Assembly: GCA_947626345.1 (NCBI GenBank) | Contig: CANQSF010000003.1 | Coordinates: 62,001-126,000, forward strand | From: an uncultured Oscillospiraceae bacterium | GTDB taxonomy: Bacteria; Bacillota; Clostridia; Oscillospirales; Oscillospiraceae | Reading direction: 5' to 3' | Length of the DNA: 64,000 bases | Shown: in pieces, positions 24,695 through 34,279 of the stretch | Layout: the number at the start of each line of letters is the position of its first letter | Numbering within the stretch: position 1 is the stretch's first letter | The notes under the pieces: generated by a model | Told to the model about the DNA's origin: nothing | The model's database searches: none | The model's input: only the letters and a program-made list of their open reading frames with translations | Translations under genes and position numbers: made by a program

Positions 24695-25054
24695 ATGGCA
24701 GAGAATTACATCACCAAGCAGGAAGACAAGGGCACGGTCAACATCTCCGAGGACGTGGTGGCCGTGATGGTGGCCGCCGCCGTCACCGAGGTGGAGGGCG
24801 TGGCCGGACTGGGCAGCCCCACCACGCCGGAGCTGGCCGAGCTCTTCGGGCGGAAGAATCCCGTCAAGGGCCTGAAGATCCGCTTTATCGACGAGAAGAT
24901 CACCGTCGACGTGCTCATCAACGTCCGCGCCCCCGGCAGCGTCACCGACACCGCCGTCCGGGTCCAGGACGCCGTGTGCAGCGAGGTGGAATCCGTCACC
25001 GGCATGAACGCGGTGGTGAACGTGCATGTGACGGGCATATCCTTTGACAAATAA
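24695..25054 (+). CDS. Asp23/Gls24 family envelope stress response protein
   Basis: The product has 119 residues. The family core is visible as GTVNISEDVVAVMVAAAVTEVEGVAGL (about 12-38), KGLKIRFIDEKITVDVLINVRAP and VQDAVCSEVESVTGM. In Clostridia a gene of this family typically precedes nusB and xseA, as here. Staphylococcal Asp23 is membrane-associated through a partner and linked to cell-envelope homeostasis. TGGAGG lies eight bases before ATG 24695. Confidence 0.9.
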   Translation: MAENYITKQEDKGTVNISEDVVAVMVAAAVTEVEGVAGLGSPTTPELAELFGRKNPVKGLKIRFIDEKITVDVLINVRAPGSVTDTAVRVQDAVCSEVESVTGMNAVVNVHVTGISFDK

Positions 25055-25073
25055 ACTTGCAGACGTGCCGATC

Positions 25074-25093
25074 GGAGCCCCGTCCGGGGCTCC
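25074..25093 (+). terminator. Hairpin between Asp23 and nusB
   Basis: A perfect 8-bp GC stem (ggagcccc / ggggctcc, loop GTCC) is followed by ttgtcgcatttt. The T-run is interrupted, so this is more likely a partial terminator or processing site that lowers nusB-xse expression relative to Asp23. Confidence 0.45.
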
Positions 25094-25123
25094 TTGTCGC
25101 ATTTTCAGGCACTGGAGGAAATT

Positions 25124-25591
25124 ATGACCAGAACAGCAGCGAGAGAGATCGCCATCCAGCTGGGCTTCTCCGTGGCCGGCAGCGGCCAGGACCCCGCGGC
25201 GGCGGTGGAGGCCTTCTTCGAGCCGGAGCACTACGCCTCTCTGGCGGAGGAGGGGGAGATCTACGCCGAGAGGCCGTCGGACAGCGAGCTGGATTTCATC
25301 CTGCGCAGCGTGACGGGCGTGGCGGAGAAGCGGGCCCAGCTGGACGGACTCATCGGCCGGTACGCCAAGGGCTGGCGGCCTGAGCGCATCAGCCGCAGCG
25401 CCGCCGCCATCCTGCGCCAGGCCATGTATGAGATCCTCTATATGCCCGACGTGCCCGACGCCGCGTCCATGGACGAGGCGGTGGAGCTGGCCAAGGGCTA
25501 TGAGGACCAGGACGTGGTGGCCTTCATAAACGGCGTTCTGGGCGGCTTTTACCGGGGCGAGGTCAAAAAAGAGGACAAGCCCGATGCGTGA
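25124..25591 (+). CDS. nusB: Transcription antitermination factor NusB
   Basis: The product has 155 residues. The start TRTAAREIAIQLGFS and the closing blocks ILRQAMYEILYMPDVPDAASMDEAVELAKGY and FINGVLGGFYR are the NusB signature; the protein binds boxA RNA with S10 in rRNA antitermination. ATG 25124 has TGGAGGAA at 25113-25120; the earlier ATG at 25094 lies in the hairpin and lacks a site. It overlaps xseA by eight bases. Confidence 0.92.
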   Translation: MTRTAAREIAIQLGFSVAGSGQDPAAAVEAFFEPEHYASLAEEGEIYAERPSDSELDFILRSVTGVAEKRAQLDGLIGRYAKGWRPERISRSAAAILRQAMYEILYMPDVPDAASMDEAVELAKGYEDQDVVAFINGVLGGFYRGEVKKEDKPDA

Positions 25592-26804
25592 GCAGGTCTT
25601 CACCGTCACGGCCCTGAACGAGTATGTGAAGGGCCTTTTCGACGTCGACCCGTTTCTGTCCCAGGTGACGGTGCGGGGGGAGCTTTCCAACTACAAGATC
25701 TATCCCTCCGGCCACCACTATTTCACCCTGAAGGACGCCCAGAGCAGCCTGCGGTGCGTCATGTTCCGCTCCAGCGCGGAGAAGCTGCGGTTCCGGCCGG
25801 AGAGCGGCATGGGCGTGACGGCGTCGGGCCGGGTGAGCGTGTATCCCCGGGACGGGGCCTATCAGCTATACGTCTCGTCGCTGATCCCGGAGGGGGCCGG
25901 CGACCTGCAGGTGGCCTTTGAGCAGCTGAAGGCCAAGCTGGACGGGGAGGGCCTTTTCGACGCGGCCCACAAAAAGCCCCTGCCCGCCTATCCCCGGCGG
26001 GTGGCGGTGATCACCAGCTCCGCCGGCGCGGCGGTGCACGACATCATCCGTGTGCTGGGCAAGCGCTGGCCCCTGGCGAAGATCCTGCTGCTGCCGGTGC
26101 GGGTCCAGGGCGCGGAGGCGCCGCCGGAGATCGTGGGGGCCATCCGCTACGCCAACCGCTGGCAGGTGGCGGACCTGATCATCACCGGCCGGGGCGGCGG
26201 CTCGCTGGAGGACCTGTGGGCCTTCAACGACGAGCGGGTGGCCCGGGCCATCTATGACTCGGAGATACCGGTCATATCCGCCGTGGGCCACGAGCCGGAC
26301 GTGACCATCGCCGACTATGTGGCGGACAGGCGGGCGGCCACGCCCTCCAACGCCGCGGAGATCGCCGGGCCGGACATCCGGGAGGTGTCCGCCTGGGTGA
26401 AGGAGGCGGGGGTGCGGCTGGACCAGGCGCTAGACCAGAAGCTGGATAGTCTGGCAGACCGGCTGCGGCAGCTGGCGTCCCGGCCCGCGCTGACGGACCC
26501 GGAGGTGTATCTGGGGGCCAAGCGCATGGCCCTGGATTACGCCCGGTCGGGCCTGGCCGCGGCGGGGGAGAAGCAGGTGGGCCAGAGCCGGCGCGCCTAC
26601 GTGGCCCTGGCGGCCAAGCTGGACGCCCTCAGCCCCTTGAAGGTGCTGGGCCGGGGCTACGCCATCGCGGAAAAAGACGGAGCGCCCCTGCGGTCCGCCT
26701 CGGAGGCGGCGCGGGGAGACAGGATCGACGTAAGGCTGTCCGGGGGGAGCCTGGGCTGCCTGGTGGAGGAGATACATCATGGCGAAAAAGGAAATGAGCT
26801 TTGA
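25584..26804 (+). CDS. xseA: Exodeoxyribonuclease VII large subunit
   Basis: This 406-residue catalytic subunit has an N-terminal OB-fold (about 1-100) and the catalytic domain with RRVAVITSSAGAAVHD, ITGRGGGSLEDLWAFNDE and SAVGHEPDVTIADYVADRRAATPSNAAE, then a long coiled-coil segment. It degrades single-stranded DNA together with XseB. Overlaps both nusB and xseB. Confidence 0.95.
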   Translation: MREQVFTVTALNEYVKGLFDVDPFLSQVTVRGELSNYKIYPSGHHYFTLKDAQSSLRCVMFRSSAEKLRFRPESGMGVTASGRVSVYPRDGAYQLYVSSLIPEGAGDLQVAFEQLKAKLDGEGLFDAAHKKPLPAYPRRVAVITSSAGAAVHDIIRVLGKRWPLAKILLLPVRVQGAEAPPEIVGAIRYANRWQVADLIITGRGGGSLEDLWAFNDERVARAIYDSEIPVISAVGHEPDVTIADYVADRRAATPSNAAEIAGPDIREVSAWVKEAGVRLDQALDQKLDSLADRLRQLASRPALTDPEVYLGAKRMALDYARSGLAAAGEKQVGQSRRAYVALAAKLDALSPLKVLGRGYAIAEKDGAPLRSASEAARGDRIDVRLSGGSLGCLVEEIHHGEKGNEL

Positions 26805-27003
26805 GGACTCCCTGGCCCGGCTGGAGGAGATCGTGAAGCTGCTGGAGAAGGGCGACGCCCCTCTGGCTAAGAGCCTGGGCCTGTTCGAGGAGGGCGCGGG
26901 CCTGATCCGCGTGTGCGGAAAGCTGCTGGACGAGGCGGAGCAGAAGGTGGTCCAGCTGCGCAAGGGCCCGGACGGCGCGCCGGAGGAGCTTCCCTTCCAG
27001 TGA
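26779..27003 (+). CDS. xseB: Exodeoxyribonuclease VII small subunit
   Basis: This 74-residue helical protein has the family opening SFEDSLARLEEIVKLLEKGDAPLAKSLGLFEEG. It binds the XseA coiled coil. It starts 26 bases inside xseA and its stop overlaps the GTG start of ispA (GTGA at 27000-27003). Confidence 0.94.
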   Translation: MAKKEMSFEDSLARLEEIVKLLEKGDAPLAKSLGLFEEGAGLIRVCGKLLDEAEQKVVQLRKGPDGAPEELPFQ

Positions 27004-27827
27004 CGGCGATGGACGGAGGAGCCGAGGCAAGATACCGGCAGTACCGGGACATGATCGAGGCCTGGCTGGCCGGGCGGCTTGTCCCCGCGGGGGACGGAGC
27101 GGACGGACTGCGCCAGGTCATGGCCTACAGTCTGCTGGCCGGGGGCAAGCGGGTGCGGCCCGTGCTGTGCCTGGAGTTCGCCCGCGTCTGCGGGCTGGAG
27201 CCGGAGCGGGCGCTGCCGGCGGCGTGCGCCCTGGAGATGCTCCACACCTACAGCCTGATCCACGACGATCTGCCCTGCATGGACGACGACGATATGCGCC
27301 GGGGCCTGCCCACCAGCCACAAAAAGTTCGGCGAGACAGCCGCCGTGCTGGCGGGGGACTGCCTGCAGGCGGAGGCCTTCGCCGCCGTGTGCGATGCGCC
27401 CATCGGAGAGGCGGAGCGCTCCCGCTGCTGCGGGGTACTGAGCCGCGCCGCCGGGGCGGAGGGGATCTGCGGCGGACAGTATATGGACCTGGGCGCGGGG
27501 CCTGACAGCGCCGAGGGCCTGACGGAGACGGACCTGCGCAAGACCGCCGCCCTCATGGCCGCCGCCTGCGCCATGGGCGCGGCCGCCGCCGGGGCGGGAC
27601 AGGACACCATCGGCCGGGCCTACGCCTTCGGCCAGGATCTGGGCATGGCCTTCCAGTGCCGGGACGACGTGCTGGACGGGGACGGCTTCGCGGCCCTGCT
27701 GGGCGCGGAGCGGTGCCAGGCCATGGCCGAGCGCTATACGAACGCCGCTTTGGAGCGGCTGGACGGATTTGAGGACACGGACTTCCTGCGGACGCTGACC
27801 GGCTATCTGTGCGGCAGAACGGTCTGA
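27000..27827 (+). CDS. ispA: Polyprenyl synthetase (farnesyl/geranylgeranyl diphosphate synthase)
   Basis: The product has 275 residues and condenses IPP with allylic diphosphates. The first Asp-rich motif is in HDDLPCMDDDDMRRG (about 90-104) and the second is CRDDVLD (about 221). LLAGGKRVRP is the IPP-binding loop. I chose GTG 27000 because it overlaps the xseB stop and has GGAGGAG 11 bases upstream; ATG 27009 is an alternative. The next isoprenoid gene, dxs, lies 2.5 kb downstream beyond a surface protein gene. Confidence 0.92.
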   Translation: MTAMDGGAEARYRQYRDMIEAWLAGRLVPAGDGADGLRQVMAYSLLAGGKRVRPVLCLEFARVCGLEPERALPAACALEMLHTYSLIHDDLPCMDDDDMRRGLPTSHKKFGETAAVLAGDCLQAEAFAAVCDAPIGEAERSRCCGVLSRAAGAEGICGGQYMDLGAGPDSAEGLTETDLRKTAALMAAACAMGAAAAGAGQDTIGRAYAFGQDLGMAFQCRDDVLDGDGFAALLGAERCQAMAERYTNAALERLDGFEDTDFLRTLTGYLCGRTV

Positions 27828-27852
27828 GGAAGGCACAGAGAAAGGAGCAGCC

Positions 27853-30192
27853 ATGACGAAGAGGATCATATGCATGCTGCTGGCGCTGCTGGCGGCGTTC
27901 AGCCTGGCCGCGCCGGCGTTCGCGGCGGAGGAGCCCGGGCCGGATAAGACCGGCACGGTCCTTCCGGAAGAAGCAGAGGAGGCCATGCCCGCGGACGAGA
28001 CGCCCGATGCGGAGACGCCGGAGGAGGATACGCCGGAGCCCGCCGTGGAGGTGGAGCCGGAGACCCCGCTCGACCCCAACGTCGTGTCCGGCTCCTGCGG
28101 GGCCAACGTGAGATGGTCCCTGTCGGACGGCGTGCTGACCATCAGCGGCGCCGGCTCCATGACCAACTACATGGGCCGGAGCAACCACGCCCCCTGGTAC
28201 GGCCGGACCGTCACCTCCGCGGTGATCGGCGAGGGCGTCACCTCCATCGGCAACGAGGCATTTTATGAGTGCGATGCGCTGACCAGCGTCAGCGTCCCCT
28301 CCACCGTCACCTCCATCGGGTCGGCGGCCTTTGAGGGATGCTACAGCCTGGCCTCCATCCAGCTGCCCGCCGGGATGACCAGCATCGGCGAGCGGGCCTT
28401 TTACGACTGCTGGGCGCTGGGGAGCGTGTCCATCCCGGACTCCGTCCGGACCCTGGGCGCGGACGCCTTTGCCTTCTGCAAGGGCCTGACCAGCGTCAAG
28501 CTGCCCAGCGGACTGCGGCAGCTGGAGCTGCGGGCGTTCAACAACTGCTCCAGCCTGACGGCGGTGACCGTCCCGTCCTCCGTCACGGAGATCGGCGACA
28601 GCGCCTTCGACGGCTGCTCCAGCCTGGCGGAGCTGACGCTGTCCGACTCGCTGCGGACCATCGGCTCCAGCGCCTTCCAGGGCTGCGCCCTGGGCTCCGT
28701 CACCGTGCCCGCCTCGGTGCAGACCATCGGGGACTGGGCCTTTGCCGACTGCACCCGGCTGACCAGCGTCACCATCCTGGGCGCTTCCACCAGGATCGGC
28801 CTGCAGGCCTTTTCCAACACGCCCTGGAGCGTGCGGGACGGGAACTTCTTCATCCGCAACGGCGTGCTCTATGACTACCAGGGCTCCGGCGGACAGGTCG
28901 TCATCCCCGGCACCGTCACCGAGGTGGCGGGATACGCCTTCTGCGACGACACTGCCGTCACCGCCGTCACCATCCCTGCCTCGGTGAAGACCATCGGCCA
29001 GTGGGCATTTGGCAACACCGGCATCACCGGCCTCACCGTGCCCGCCACCGTCGCCGAGATCGGCAGCCAGGCCTTTGGGAACAGCCTGCGTCTTGCCAGC
29101 GCCACCGTGGCCGCGAAGAAGGTGGGGGAGGAGGCCTTCTGGTACTGCCCCGCCCTGACCAGCGTCACCCTGACGGCGGATGTGAGCGCGGTGGGGGACC
29201 GGGCCTTTGCCGACTGCATGGCGCTGAAGACCCTGACCGTGCTGGGCCGGGACTGCGCTTTTGGGGACATGATCCTGCCCTCGTCCGATGAAGTTGACGT
29301 GGTGATCCAGGGCTATCCCGGCTCCACCGCCGAGACCTTCGCCAAGGCGAACGGCTATACCTTCCGGACCTATGTGGGCCAGCACAAGGACGGCTGGGTC
29401 AAGGAGAGCGGCCTGTGGTATTACATCAAAAACAGCGCCCCCGTCACCGGATGGCTGGACGTGGGCCGGGAGCGGTTCTACTTCGGCCCGGACGGCGTCA
29501 TGGTCACGGGCAGACAGGACATCGACGGCAGGACCTATTACTTCAATGAGTCCCACAACGGCTCCTTCGGGGCCATGAAGACCGGCTGGGTGAAGCTGGA
29601 CGGGATCTATTACTACTTCAACAAATCCACCGGCGCTATGGTGACCTCGGACTGGGTGCTGGACGGGAAGGTCTGGTACTACCAGGACGCGGACGGAAAG
29701 CAGGCGGCCGGGCTGCGGCAGATCAATGGCAAGAGCTACTACCTCAATGAAAAGCACGACGGCACCTACGGGGCCATGAAGACCGGCTGGGTGAAGCTGG
29801 ACGGGGTCTATTACTACTTCAGCGCCTCCGCCGGCGGCGCCATGGTCACGTCGGCCTGGGTGCTGGACGGGAGGACCTGGTACTACCAGGACGCGGACGG
29901 AAAGCAGGCGGCCGGGCTGCGCCAGATAGGCGGCAAGAGCTACTATCTCAACGAAAAGCATGACGGCTCCTACGGCGCCATGAAGACCGGCTGGGTGGCT
30001 CTGGACGGGACCTATTACTACTTCAGCGCCTCCGCCGGCGGCGCCATGCACACCGGCTGGCTCCAGGACGGCAGGGACCGGTACTATATGGACGGCAGCG
30101 GCGCGATGCTGGTGGGCTGGCAGCAGATCGACGGCGTGCGGTACTACTTCAACGAGTCCCACGACGGCTCCTACGGCGCGCTCCGCGGATGA
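27853..30192 (+). CDS. Surface protein: BspA-type leucine-rich repeats plus cell-wall-binding repeats
   Basis: The product has 779 residues. A signal peptide (1-25, ending AFA) is followed by an acidic Pro/Glu linker (about 26-75) and BspA-like LRR_5 repeats (about 85-500) with the recurring phrase V-x-I-P-x-x-V-x-x-I-G-x-x-A-F-x-x-C. At about 515-779 are tandem cell-wall-binding repeats (G-W-V-K-L-D-G-x-Y-Y-Y-F, W-Y-Y-Q-D-A-D-G-K) related to choline-binding repeats. It should be secreted and held non-covalently on the wall, probably for adhesion. It starts 25 bases after ispA, with AAAGGAG before the ATG, in an otherwise housekeeping run. Confidence 0.92.
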   Translation: MTKRIICMLLALLAAFSLAAPAFAAEEPGPDKTGTVLPEEAEEAMPADETPDAETPEEDTPEPAVEVEPETPLDPNVVSGSCGANVRWSLSDGVLTISGAGSMTNYMGRSNHAPWYGRTVTSAVIGEGVTSIGNEAFYECDALTSVSVPSTVTSIGSAAFEGCYSLASIQLPAGMTSIGERAFYDCWALGSVSIPDSVRTLGADAFAFCKGLTSVKLPSGLRQLELRAFNNCSSLTAVTVPSSVTEIGDSAFDGCSSLAELTLSDSLRTIGSSAFQGCALGSVTVPASVQTIGDWAFADCTRLTSVTILGASTRIGLQAFSNTPWSVRDGNFFIRNGVLYDYQGSGGQVVIPGTVTEVAGYAFCDDTAVTAVTIPASVKTIGQWAFGNTGITGLTVPATVAEIGSQAFGNSLRLASATVAAKKVGEEAFWYCPALTSVTLTADVSAVGDRAFADCMALKTLTVLGRDCAFGDMILPSSDEVDVVIQGYPGSTAETFAKANGYTFRTYVGQHKDGWVKESGLWYYIKNSAPVTGWLDVGRERFYFGPDGVMVTGRQDIDGRTYYFNESHNGSFGAMKTGWVKLDGIYYYFNKSTGAMVTSDWVLDGKVWYYQDADGKQAAGLRQINGKSYYLNEKHDGTYGAMKTGWVKLDGVYYYFSASAGGAMVTSAWVLDGRTWYYQDADGKQAAGLRQIGGKSYYLNEKHDGSYGAMKTGWVALDGTYYYFSASAGGAMHTGWLQDGRDRYYMDGSGAMLVGWQQIDGVRYYFNESHDGSYGALRG
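29571..30180 (+). repeat. Near-identical tandem coding repeats of about 200 bases
   Basis: The string gccatgaagaccggctgggt recurs at about 29571, 29772 and 29979, and the blocks between are close to identical for long stretches. They encode the cell-wall-binding repeats. Such a high match suggests recent duplication or gene conversion and makes copy number prone to change by slippage or recombination. Confidence 0.85.
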
Positions 30193-30230
30193 GGAGAGCT
30201 GCAAATTTATTCATCCGATTTTGAAAATAT

Positions 30231-30271
30231 GCAAAATACACCTTGAAAATCAGGGTGTATTTTGCTATCAT
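30231..30271 (+). promoter_or_regulatory. dxs promoter overlapped by a perfect 12-bp inverted repeat
   Basis: TTGAAA (30243-30248), 17 bases, TATCAT (30266-30271) forms a promoter 44 bases before dxs. A perfect inverted repeat (gcaaaatacacc 30231-30242 / ggtgtattttgc 30254-30265) places the -35 in its loop and its right arm directly before the -10. It may be an operator, or act as a terminator for the surface protein transcript because the right arm holds TTTT. Confidence 0.65.
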
Positions 30272-30314
30272 ATAGGGACTTGCGAGAACGATCTCGGACA
30301 TAGATGGAGCCGAT

Positions 30315-32171
30315 ATGAGTTTATTGGATAACATACATTCTCCCGCCGACGTGAGGGCCCTCCCGGCCGAGGCGCTGGACGCGCTGTGCGCGGAGATCAG
30401 AGAGCGGCTGGTGACCGAGCTTGCAGTGCACGGGGGACATCTGGCCTCCAATCTGGGGGCGGTGGAGCTGACCGTGGCCCTGCACCGGGTATACGACACC
30501 AGCCGGGACCGGCTGGTGTTCGACGTGGGCCACCAGTGCTATACCCATAAGCTGCTCACCGGCCGGCAGGACTTCACCGACTTCCGGGACATGGGGGGCA
30601 TAGCCGGGTTCCCCCGGCCCGGTGAGAGCGTCCACGACGCCTTCATCGCCGGCCACGCCTCCGACTCCGTGTCCGTGGCGCTGGGCATGGCCCGGGCCCG
30701 CACGGCCCTGGGGGCGGACTACGACGTGGTCGCCCTCATCGGGGACGGGGCGCTGAACGGCGGCATGGCCTTTGAGGGCCTCTCCGACGCCGGACACAGC
30801 GGCGAGCCGCTGGTGGTGGTGCTCAACGACAACGGCATGAGCATCAACGAGAGCGTGGGCGGCCTGGCGGCGATGCTGGGCCGGATGCGCACCCGGGTGG
30901 AGTATATCCGCTTCAAGAAGTGGTACCGCCAGACCATCATGCCCCACATCCCCGGACTGAACAAGGTCCTGGCCCGGGCCAAGCGGTGGCTGAAGGAGCG
31001 GCTCATCCCGGACAACATCTTCGACGACTTCGGCTATGAATACATCGGCCCCATCAACGGCCACGACATCCGGAAGGTGGAGAACGCCATCCGCTGGGCC
31101 AAGGAATACCGGGCGCCGGTGCTGGTGCACGTGATCACCCAGAAGGGCCGGGGCTACGGCCCGGCAGAGCGGGACCCGGAGACCTTCCACGGCGTGGGCG
31201 CCTTCGATCCGGACAGCGGCGAGCCCCGCCCCACGGGGGAGGACTTCTCCGCCGTGTTCGGCCGGACCATGACGGGGCTGGCCGGGGAGGACCCGACCGT
31301 GGTGGCCATCACCGCCGCCATGAAGGAGGGCACTGGCCTCATCGGCTTTCAGCAGGCGTGGCCCGACCGGTTCTTCGACGTGGGCATCGCCGAGGAGCAC
31401 GCCTGCGCCATGGCCGCAGGCATGGCCGCCCAGGGGCTGAAGCCGGTGTTCGCGGTGTATTCCACTTTTTTGCAGAGAAGCTATGATATGCTGATCCACG
31501 ACGTGGCCCTCATGGGGCTGCACGTGGTGCTGGCCGTGGACCGGGCGGGCATCGTGGGCCGGGACGGGGTGACCCATCAGGGCAGCTTCGACGTGGCCTA
31601 TCTCTCCAGCGTGCCGGGGATGAAGATCTACGCCCCCGCCAGCTTCGCGGAGCTGCGGACCATGCTGCGAAAGGCGGTGCTGGAGGATACGGGGCCCGTG
31701 GCGGTGCGCTATCCCCGGGGCGGGGAGGGAGGCTACCTGGCCGACAGCTCCGACGAGCCGGCCAAGACGTTGTATTTCCACGGTGATGACGTCACCATCG
31801 TGTCCTACGGCACGGAGATCAACGAGGCCATGATGGCCGCCCGGATGCTCCGGAACGGGGGCATCGAGCCGGAGGTCATCAAGCTGAACGTGCTGGCGCC
31901 GCTGGATACGGCGGCGGTGCTGGCTTCGGTGCGCCGGACCGGGGCGCTGCTAGTGGCGGAGGAGGCCTGCGCCGCCGGATGCATAGGCGAGCAGCTACTG
32001 GCCGCGGCGGAGCAGGCGGGCATCGCCCTGCGTGCGGTACGGCTGGTGAATCTGGGCGACGGCGTGCTGGAGCACGGCGAGCCCTGGAAGCTGCGGGAGA
32101 AGATGGGACTGGACAACGGCTCTCTGATGAGGACCGTTTTGGAGATGCTGCATGGCGAAGAAAAGGCTTGA
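30315..32171 (+). CDS. dxs: 1-Deoxy-D-xylulose-5-phosphate synthase
   Basis: This 618-residue thiamine-diphosphate enzyme makes DXP from pyruvate and glyceraldehyde-3-phosphate, the first step of the MEP isoprenoid pathway. The opening [10 protein letters not shown], the ThDP motif [15 protein letters not shown]...LNDN (about 136-178), and the second-domain block [18 protein letters not shown] are clear. Normal length. It overlaps tlyA by 20 bases. Confidence 0.95.
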   Translation: MSLLDNIHSPADVRALPAEALDALCAEIRERLVTELAVHGGHLASNLGAVELTVALHRVYDTSRDRLVFDVGHQCYTHKLLTGRQDFTDFRDMGGIAGFPRPGESVHDAFIAGHASDSVSVALGMARARTALGADYDVVALIGDGALNGGMAFEGLSDAGHSGEPLVVVLNDNGMSINESVGGLAAMLGRMRTRVEYIRFKKWYRQTIMPHIPGLNKVLARAKRWLKERLIPDNIFDDFGYEYIGPINGHDIRKVENAIRWAKEYRAPVLVHVITQKGRGYGPAERDPETFHGVGAFDPDSGEPRPTGEDFSAVFGRTMTGLAGEDPTVVAITAAMKEGTGLIGFQQAWPDRFFDVGIAEEHACAMAAGMAAQGLKPVFAVYSTFLQRSYDMLIHDVALMGLHVVLAVDRAGIVGRDGVTHQGSFDVAYLSSVPGMKIYAPASFAELRTMLRKAVLEDTGPVAVRYPRGGEGGYLADSSDEPAKTLYFHGDDVTIVSYGTEINEAMMAARMLRNGGIEPEVIKLNVLAPLDTAAVLASVRRTGALLVAEEACAAGCIGEQLLAAAEQAGIALRAVRLVNLGDGVLEHGEPWKLREKMGLDNGSLMRTVLEMLHGEEKA

Positions 32172-32967
32172 CCAGCGGGTATACGACCTGGGCCTGGCGG
32201 AGAGCCGGGAGAAGGCCAAGGCGCTCATCATGGCCGGGAGCGTGTACGTCAACGGCGAGAGGCAGACCAAGCCCGGCGCGCCGGTGGCCGACGGGGCGGA
32301 CGTGGCGGTAAAGGGCGAGAAGCTGGCCTACGTCAGCCGGGGCGGACTAAAGCTGGAAAAGGCCCTGGACACCTTCGGCGTGGACCCGGCGGGACTGGTG
32401 TGCGTGGACTGCGGCGCCTCCACCGGCGGCTTCACCGACTGCCTGCTGCAGCGGGGCGCGGCGCGGGTGTACGCCGTGGACGTGGGCTATGGGCAGCTGG
32501 CCTGGAGCCTGCGCAGCGATGAGCGGGTCACTGTCATGGAGCGCACCAATGCCCGAAACCTGACGCCGGAGATGTTCGGCCGGGCCATGGACCTGGCGGT
32601 GATGGATATGTCTTTCATCTCCCTGCGGCTGGTGCTGCCGGCGGTGAAGACGGTCTTGAGACCGGACGGGCAGGTGATCTGCCTCATCAAGCCCCAGTTC
32701 GAGGCCGGCCGGGAAAAGGTGGGCAAAAAGGGCGTGGTCCGGGATCCGGAGGTCCACCGGCAGGTGCTGGAGGATACGCTGGCAGCGGCGGAGGAGATGG
32801 GCTTTTCCCTGCGGGGCCTCACCTTTTCCCCGGTGCGGGGCCCGGAGGGGAATATCGAATATCTCGCCTGGCTGGGCCTGGGCGGACAGAGCGTACCGGC
32901 GGACTGCGCCGGCGTGGTGCGCGCATCCCATGAGGCCCTGGACGGCGGGAGAGGAGAGGGAACATGA
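32152..32967 (+). CDS. tlyA: TlyA family rRNA (cytidine-2'-O)-methyltransferase / S4 protein
   Basis: The product has 271 residues. An S4 domain ([31 protein letters not shown], about 5-38) is followed by a Rossmann methyltransferase with [15 protein letters not shown] (SAM loop, about 85-100) and VMDMSFISL (about 153). TlyA methylates 16S and/or 23S rRNA. Translation is probably coupled to dxs. Confidence 0.93.
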   Translation: MAKKRLDQRVYDLGLAESREKAKALIMAGSVYVNGERQTKPGAPVADGADVAVKGEKLAYVSRGGLKLEKALDTFGVDPAGLVCVDCGASTGGFTDCLLQRGAARVYAVDVGYGQLAWSLRSDERVTVMERTNARNLTPEMFGRAMDLAVMDMSFISLRLVLPAVKTVLRPDGQVICLIKPQFEAGREKVGKKGVVRDPEVHRQVLEDTLAAAEEMGFSLRGLTFSPVRGPEGNIEYLAWLGLGGQSVPADCAGVVRASHEALDGGRGEGT

Positions 32968-33821
32968 GCAGACTGGTGGTGCTGTGCCCCAACGTCCAGC
33001 GGGACGCCGATTTTTCCGTGACGGCGGCGGTGAAGGCCATGCTGGAGGAGGAGGGCCATGAGGCGGCCGTGTGCCCCGTATGCGGGGAGCGGTGGGACCC
33101 GCCTCCCTTCGAGACCATGGCGCTGGAGGATGCGCTGCCCCGGGCGGACCTGCTGGTCACCCTGGGGGGCGACGGCACCATCCTGCGCATCGCGCCCCAG
33201 CTGATGCGCCACAGCGTGCCTCTGGTGGGGGTGAACCTGGGCCACACCGGGTTCCTCACGGAGCTGGACCGGGACAACGTGGGCCTGCTGCGCCAGGCCG
33301 CGGCGGGGGAGTTCGAGCCGGTGCCCCGGATGATGCTGGACGTGGCCGTCTGGCGGGACGGGCAGAAGGTGTTCACGGACACGGCCCTGAACGACGCGGT
33401 GATATCCGGCATCGTGCAGAACGTGCGCCTCACCGCCCTGGGCGACGGCAAGCGGATCCTGGCCTTCTCCGGCGACGGGATCATCGTCTCCACGCCCACG
33501 GGCTCCACGGCCTATTCCATGGCGGCGGGCGGACCGCTGGTGGAGCCGGACGCGGAGGGGATCATCCTCACGCCCATCTGCGCCCATATGCTGGCGGCCC
33601 GGAGCTTCGTGCTCAAGCCGGAGAGGACGGTGTCCGTGGTGCCCGAGGGCGTGAGCGAGGGGCGCCGGTGCGTGCTGAGCGTGGACGGCCGGGGCCTGAC
33701 GGACCTGTACGACGGGGACGAGGTGGCGGTCACGAAATCCCGATACAGACTGCTCGTTGCCCATCTGGGCACCAAGAGCTTTTATGAGACGGCATTTGAA
33801 AAATTGGGGGAGAAAGCATGA
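32964..33821 (+). CDS. nadK: NAD kinase
   Basis: The product has 285 residues and phosphorylates NAD to NADP. The catalytic GGDGTIL is at about 69-75 and [22 protein letters not shown] is the NAD-binding block. The extra N-terminal CPVCGERW is not seen in all homologs. It overlaps tlyA and argR by four bases each. Confidence 0.95.
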   Translation: MSRLVVLCPNVQRDADFSVTAAVKAMLEEEGHEAAVCPVCGERWDPPPFETMALEDALPRADLLVTLGGDGTILRIAPQLMRHSVPLVGVNLGHTGFLTELDRDNVGLLRQAAAGEFEPVPRMMLDVAVWRDGQKVFTDTALNDAVISGIVQNVRLTALGDGKRILAFSGDGIIVSTPTGSTAYSMAAGGPLVEPDAEGIILTPICAHMLAARSFVLKPERTVSVVPEGVSEGRRCVLSVDGRGLTDLYDGDEVAVTKSRYRLLVAHLGTKSFYETAFEKLGEKA

Positions 33822-34273
33822 AGACGTCGAGACAGAGCGTGATCCTGGACATCATCGCCCAGGAGGATATCGAGACCCAGGGCCAGCTGCTGGAGGCGCT
33901 GCGGGTCCGGGGCGTGAGCAGCACCCAGGCCACCGTTTCCCGGGACATCAAGGAGCTGCGGCTGGTCAAGGAGATCGGCCCCAGCGGCCGATACCGCTAC
34001 GCCCAGGCGGATCAGGACGAGACCAACGAGGCGTCCCGCCGGCTGGAGGAGATCTTCCGGGAGGGCTGCGTGGGGTTCGACCACGCGCTGCATACCGTGG
34101 TGGTGAAGACCCTGCCGGGGCTGGCCTCGGCGGTGTGCGCCTCCATCGACGCCATGGGCGACGACTCCATCCTGGGGTCCGTGGCCGGCGACGACACGGC
34201 CATCATCGTGCTGCGCAACGCCGCCTCCGCCGAGAGGCTGTGCGCCCAGCTGCGCCGCGCCTATAAGAGGTAA
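33818..34273 (+). CDS. argR: Arginine repressor ArgR/AhrC
   Basis: The product has 151 residues. The N-terminal winged helix contains SSTQATVSRDIKELRLVK and the C-terminal hexamer/arginine-binding domain ends with SVAGDDTAIIVLRN. It normally represses arginine biosynthesis genes; none is in the window. In Clostridia it is regularly found between nadK and recN. Confidence 0.95.
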   Translation: MKTSRQSVILDIIAQEDIETQGQLLEALRVRGVSSTQATVSRDIKELRLVKEIGPSGRYRYAQADQDETNEASRRLEEIFREGCVGFDHALHTVVVKTLPGLASAVCASIDAMGDDSILGSVAGDDTAIIVLRNAASAERLCAQLRRAYKR

Positions 34274-34279
34274 ACGACG

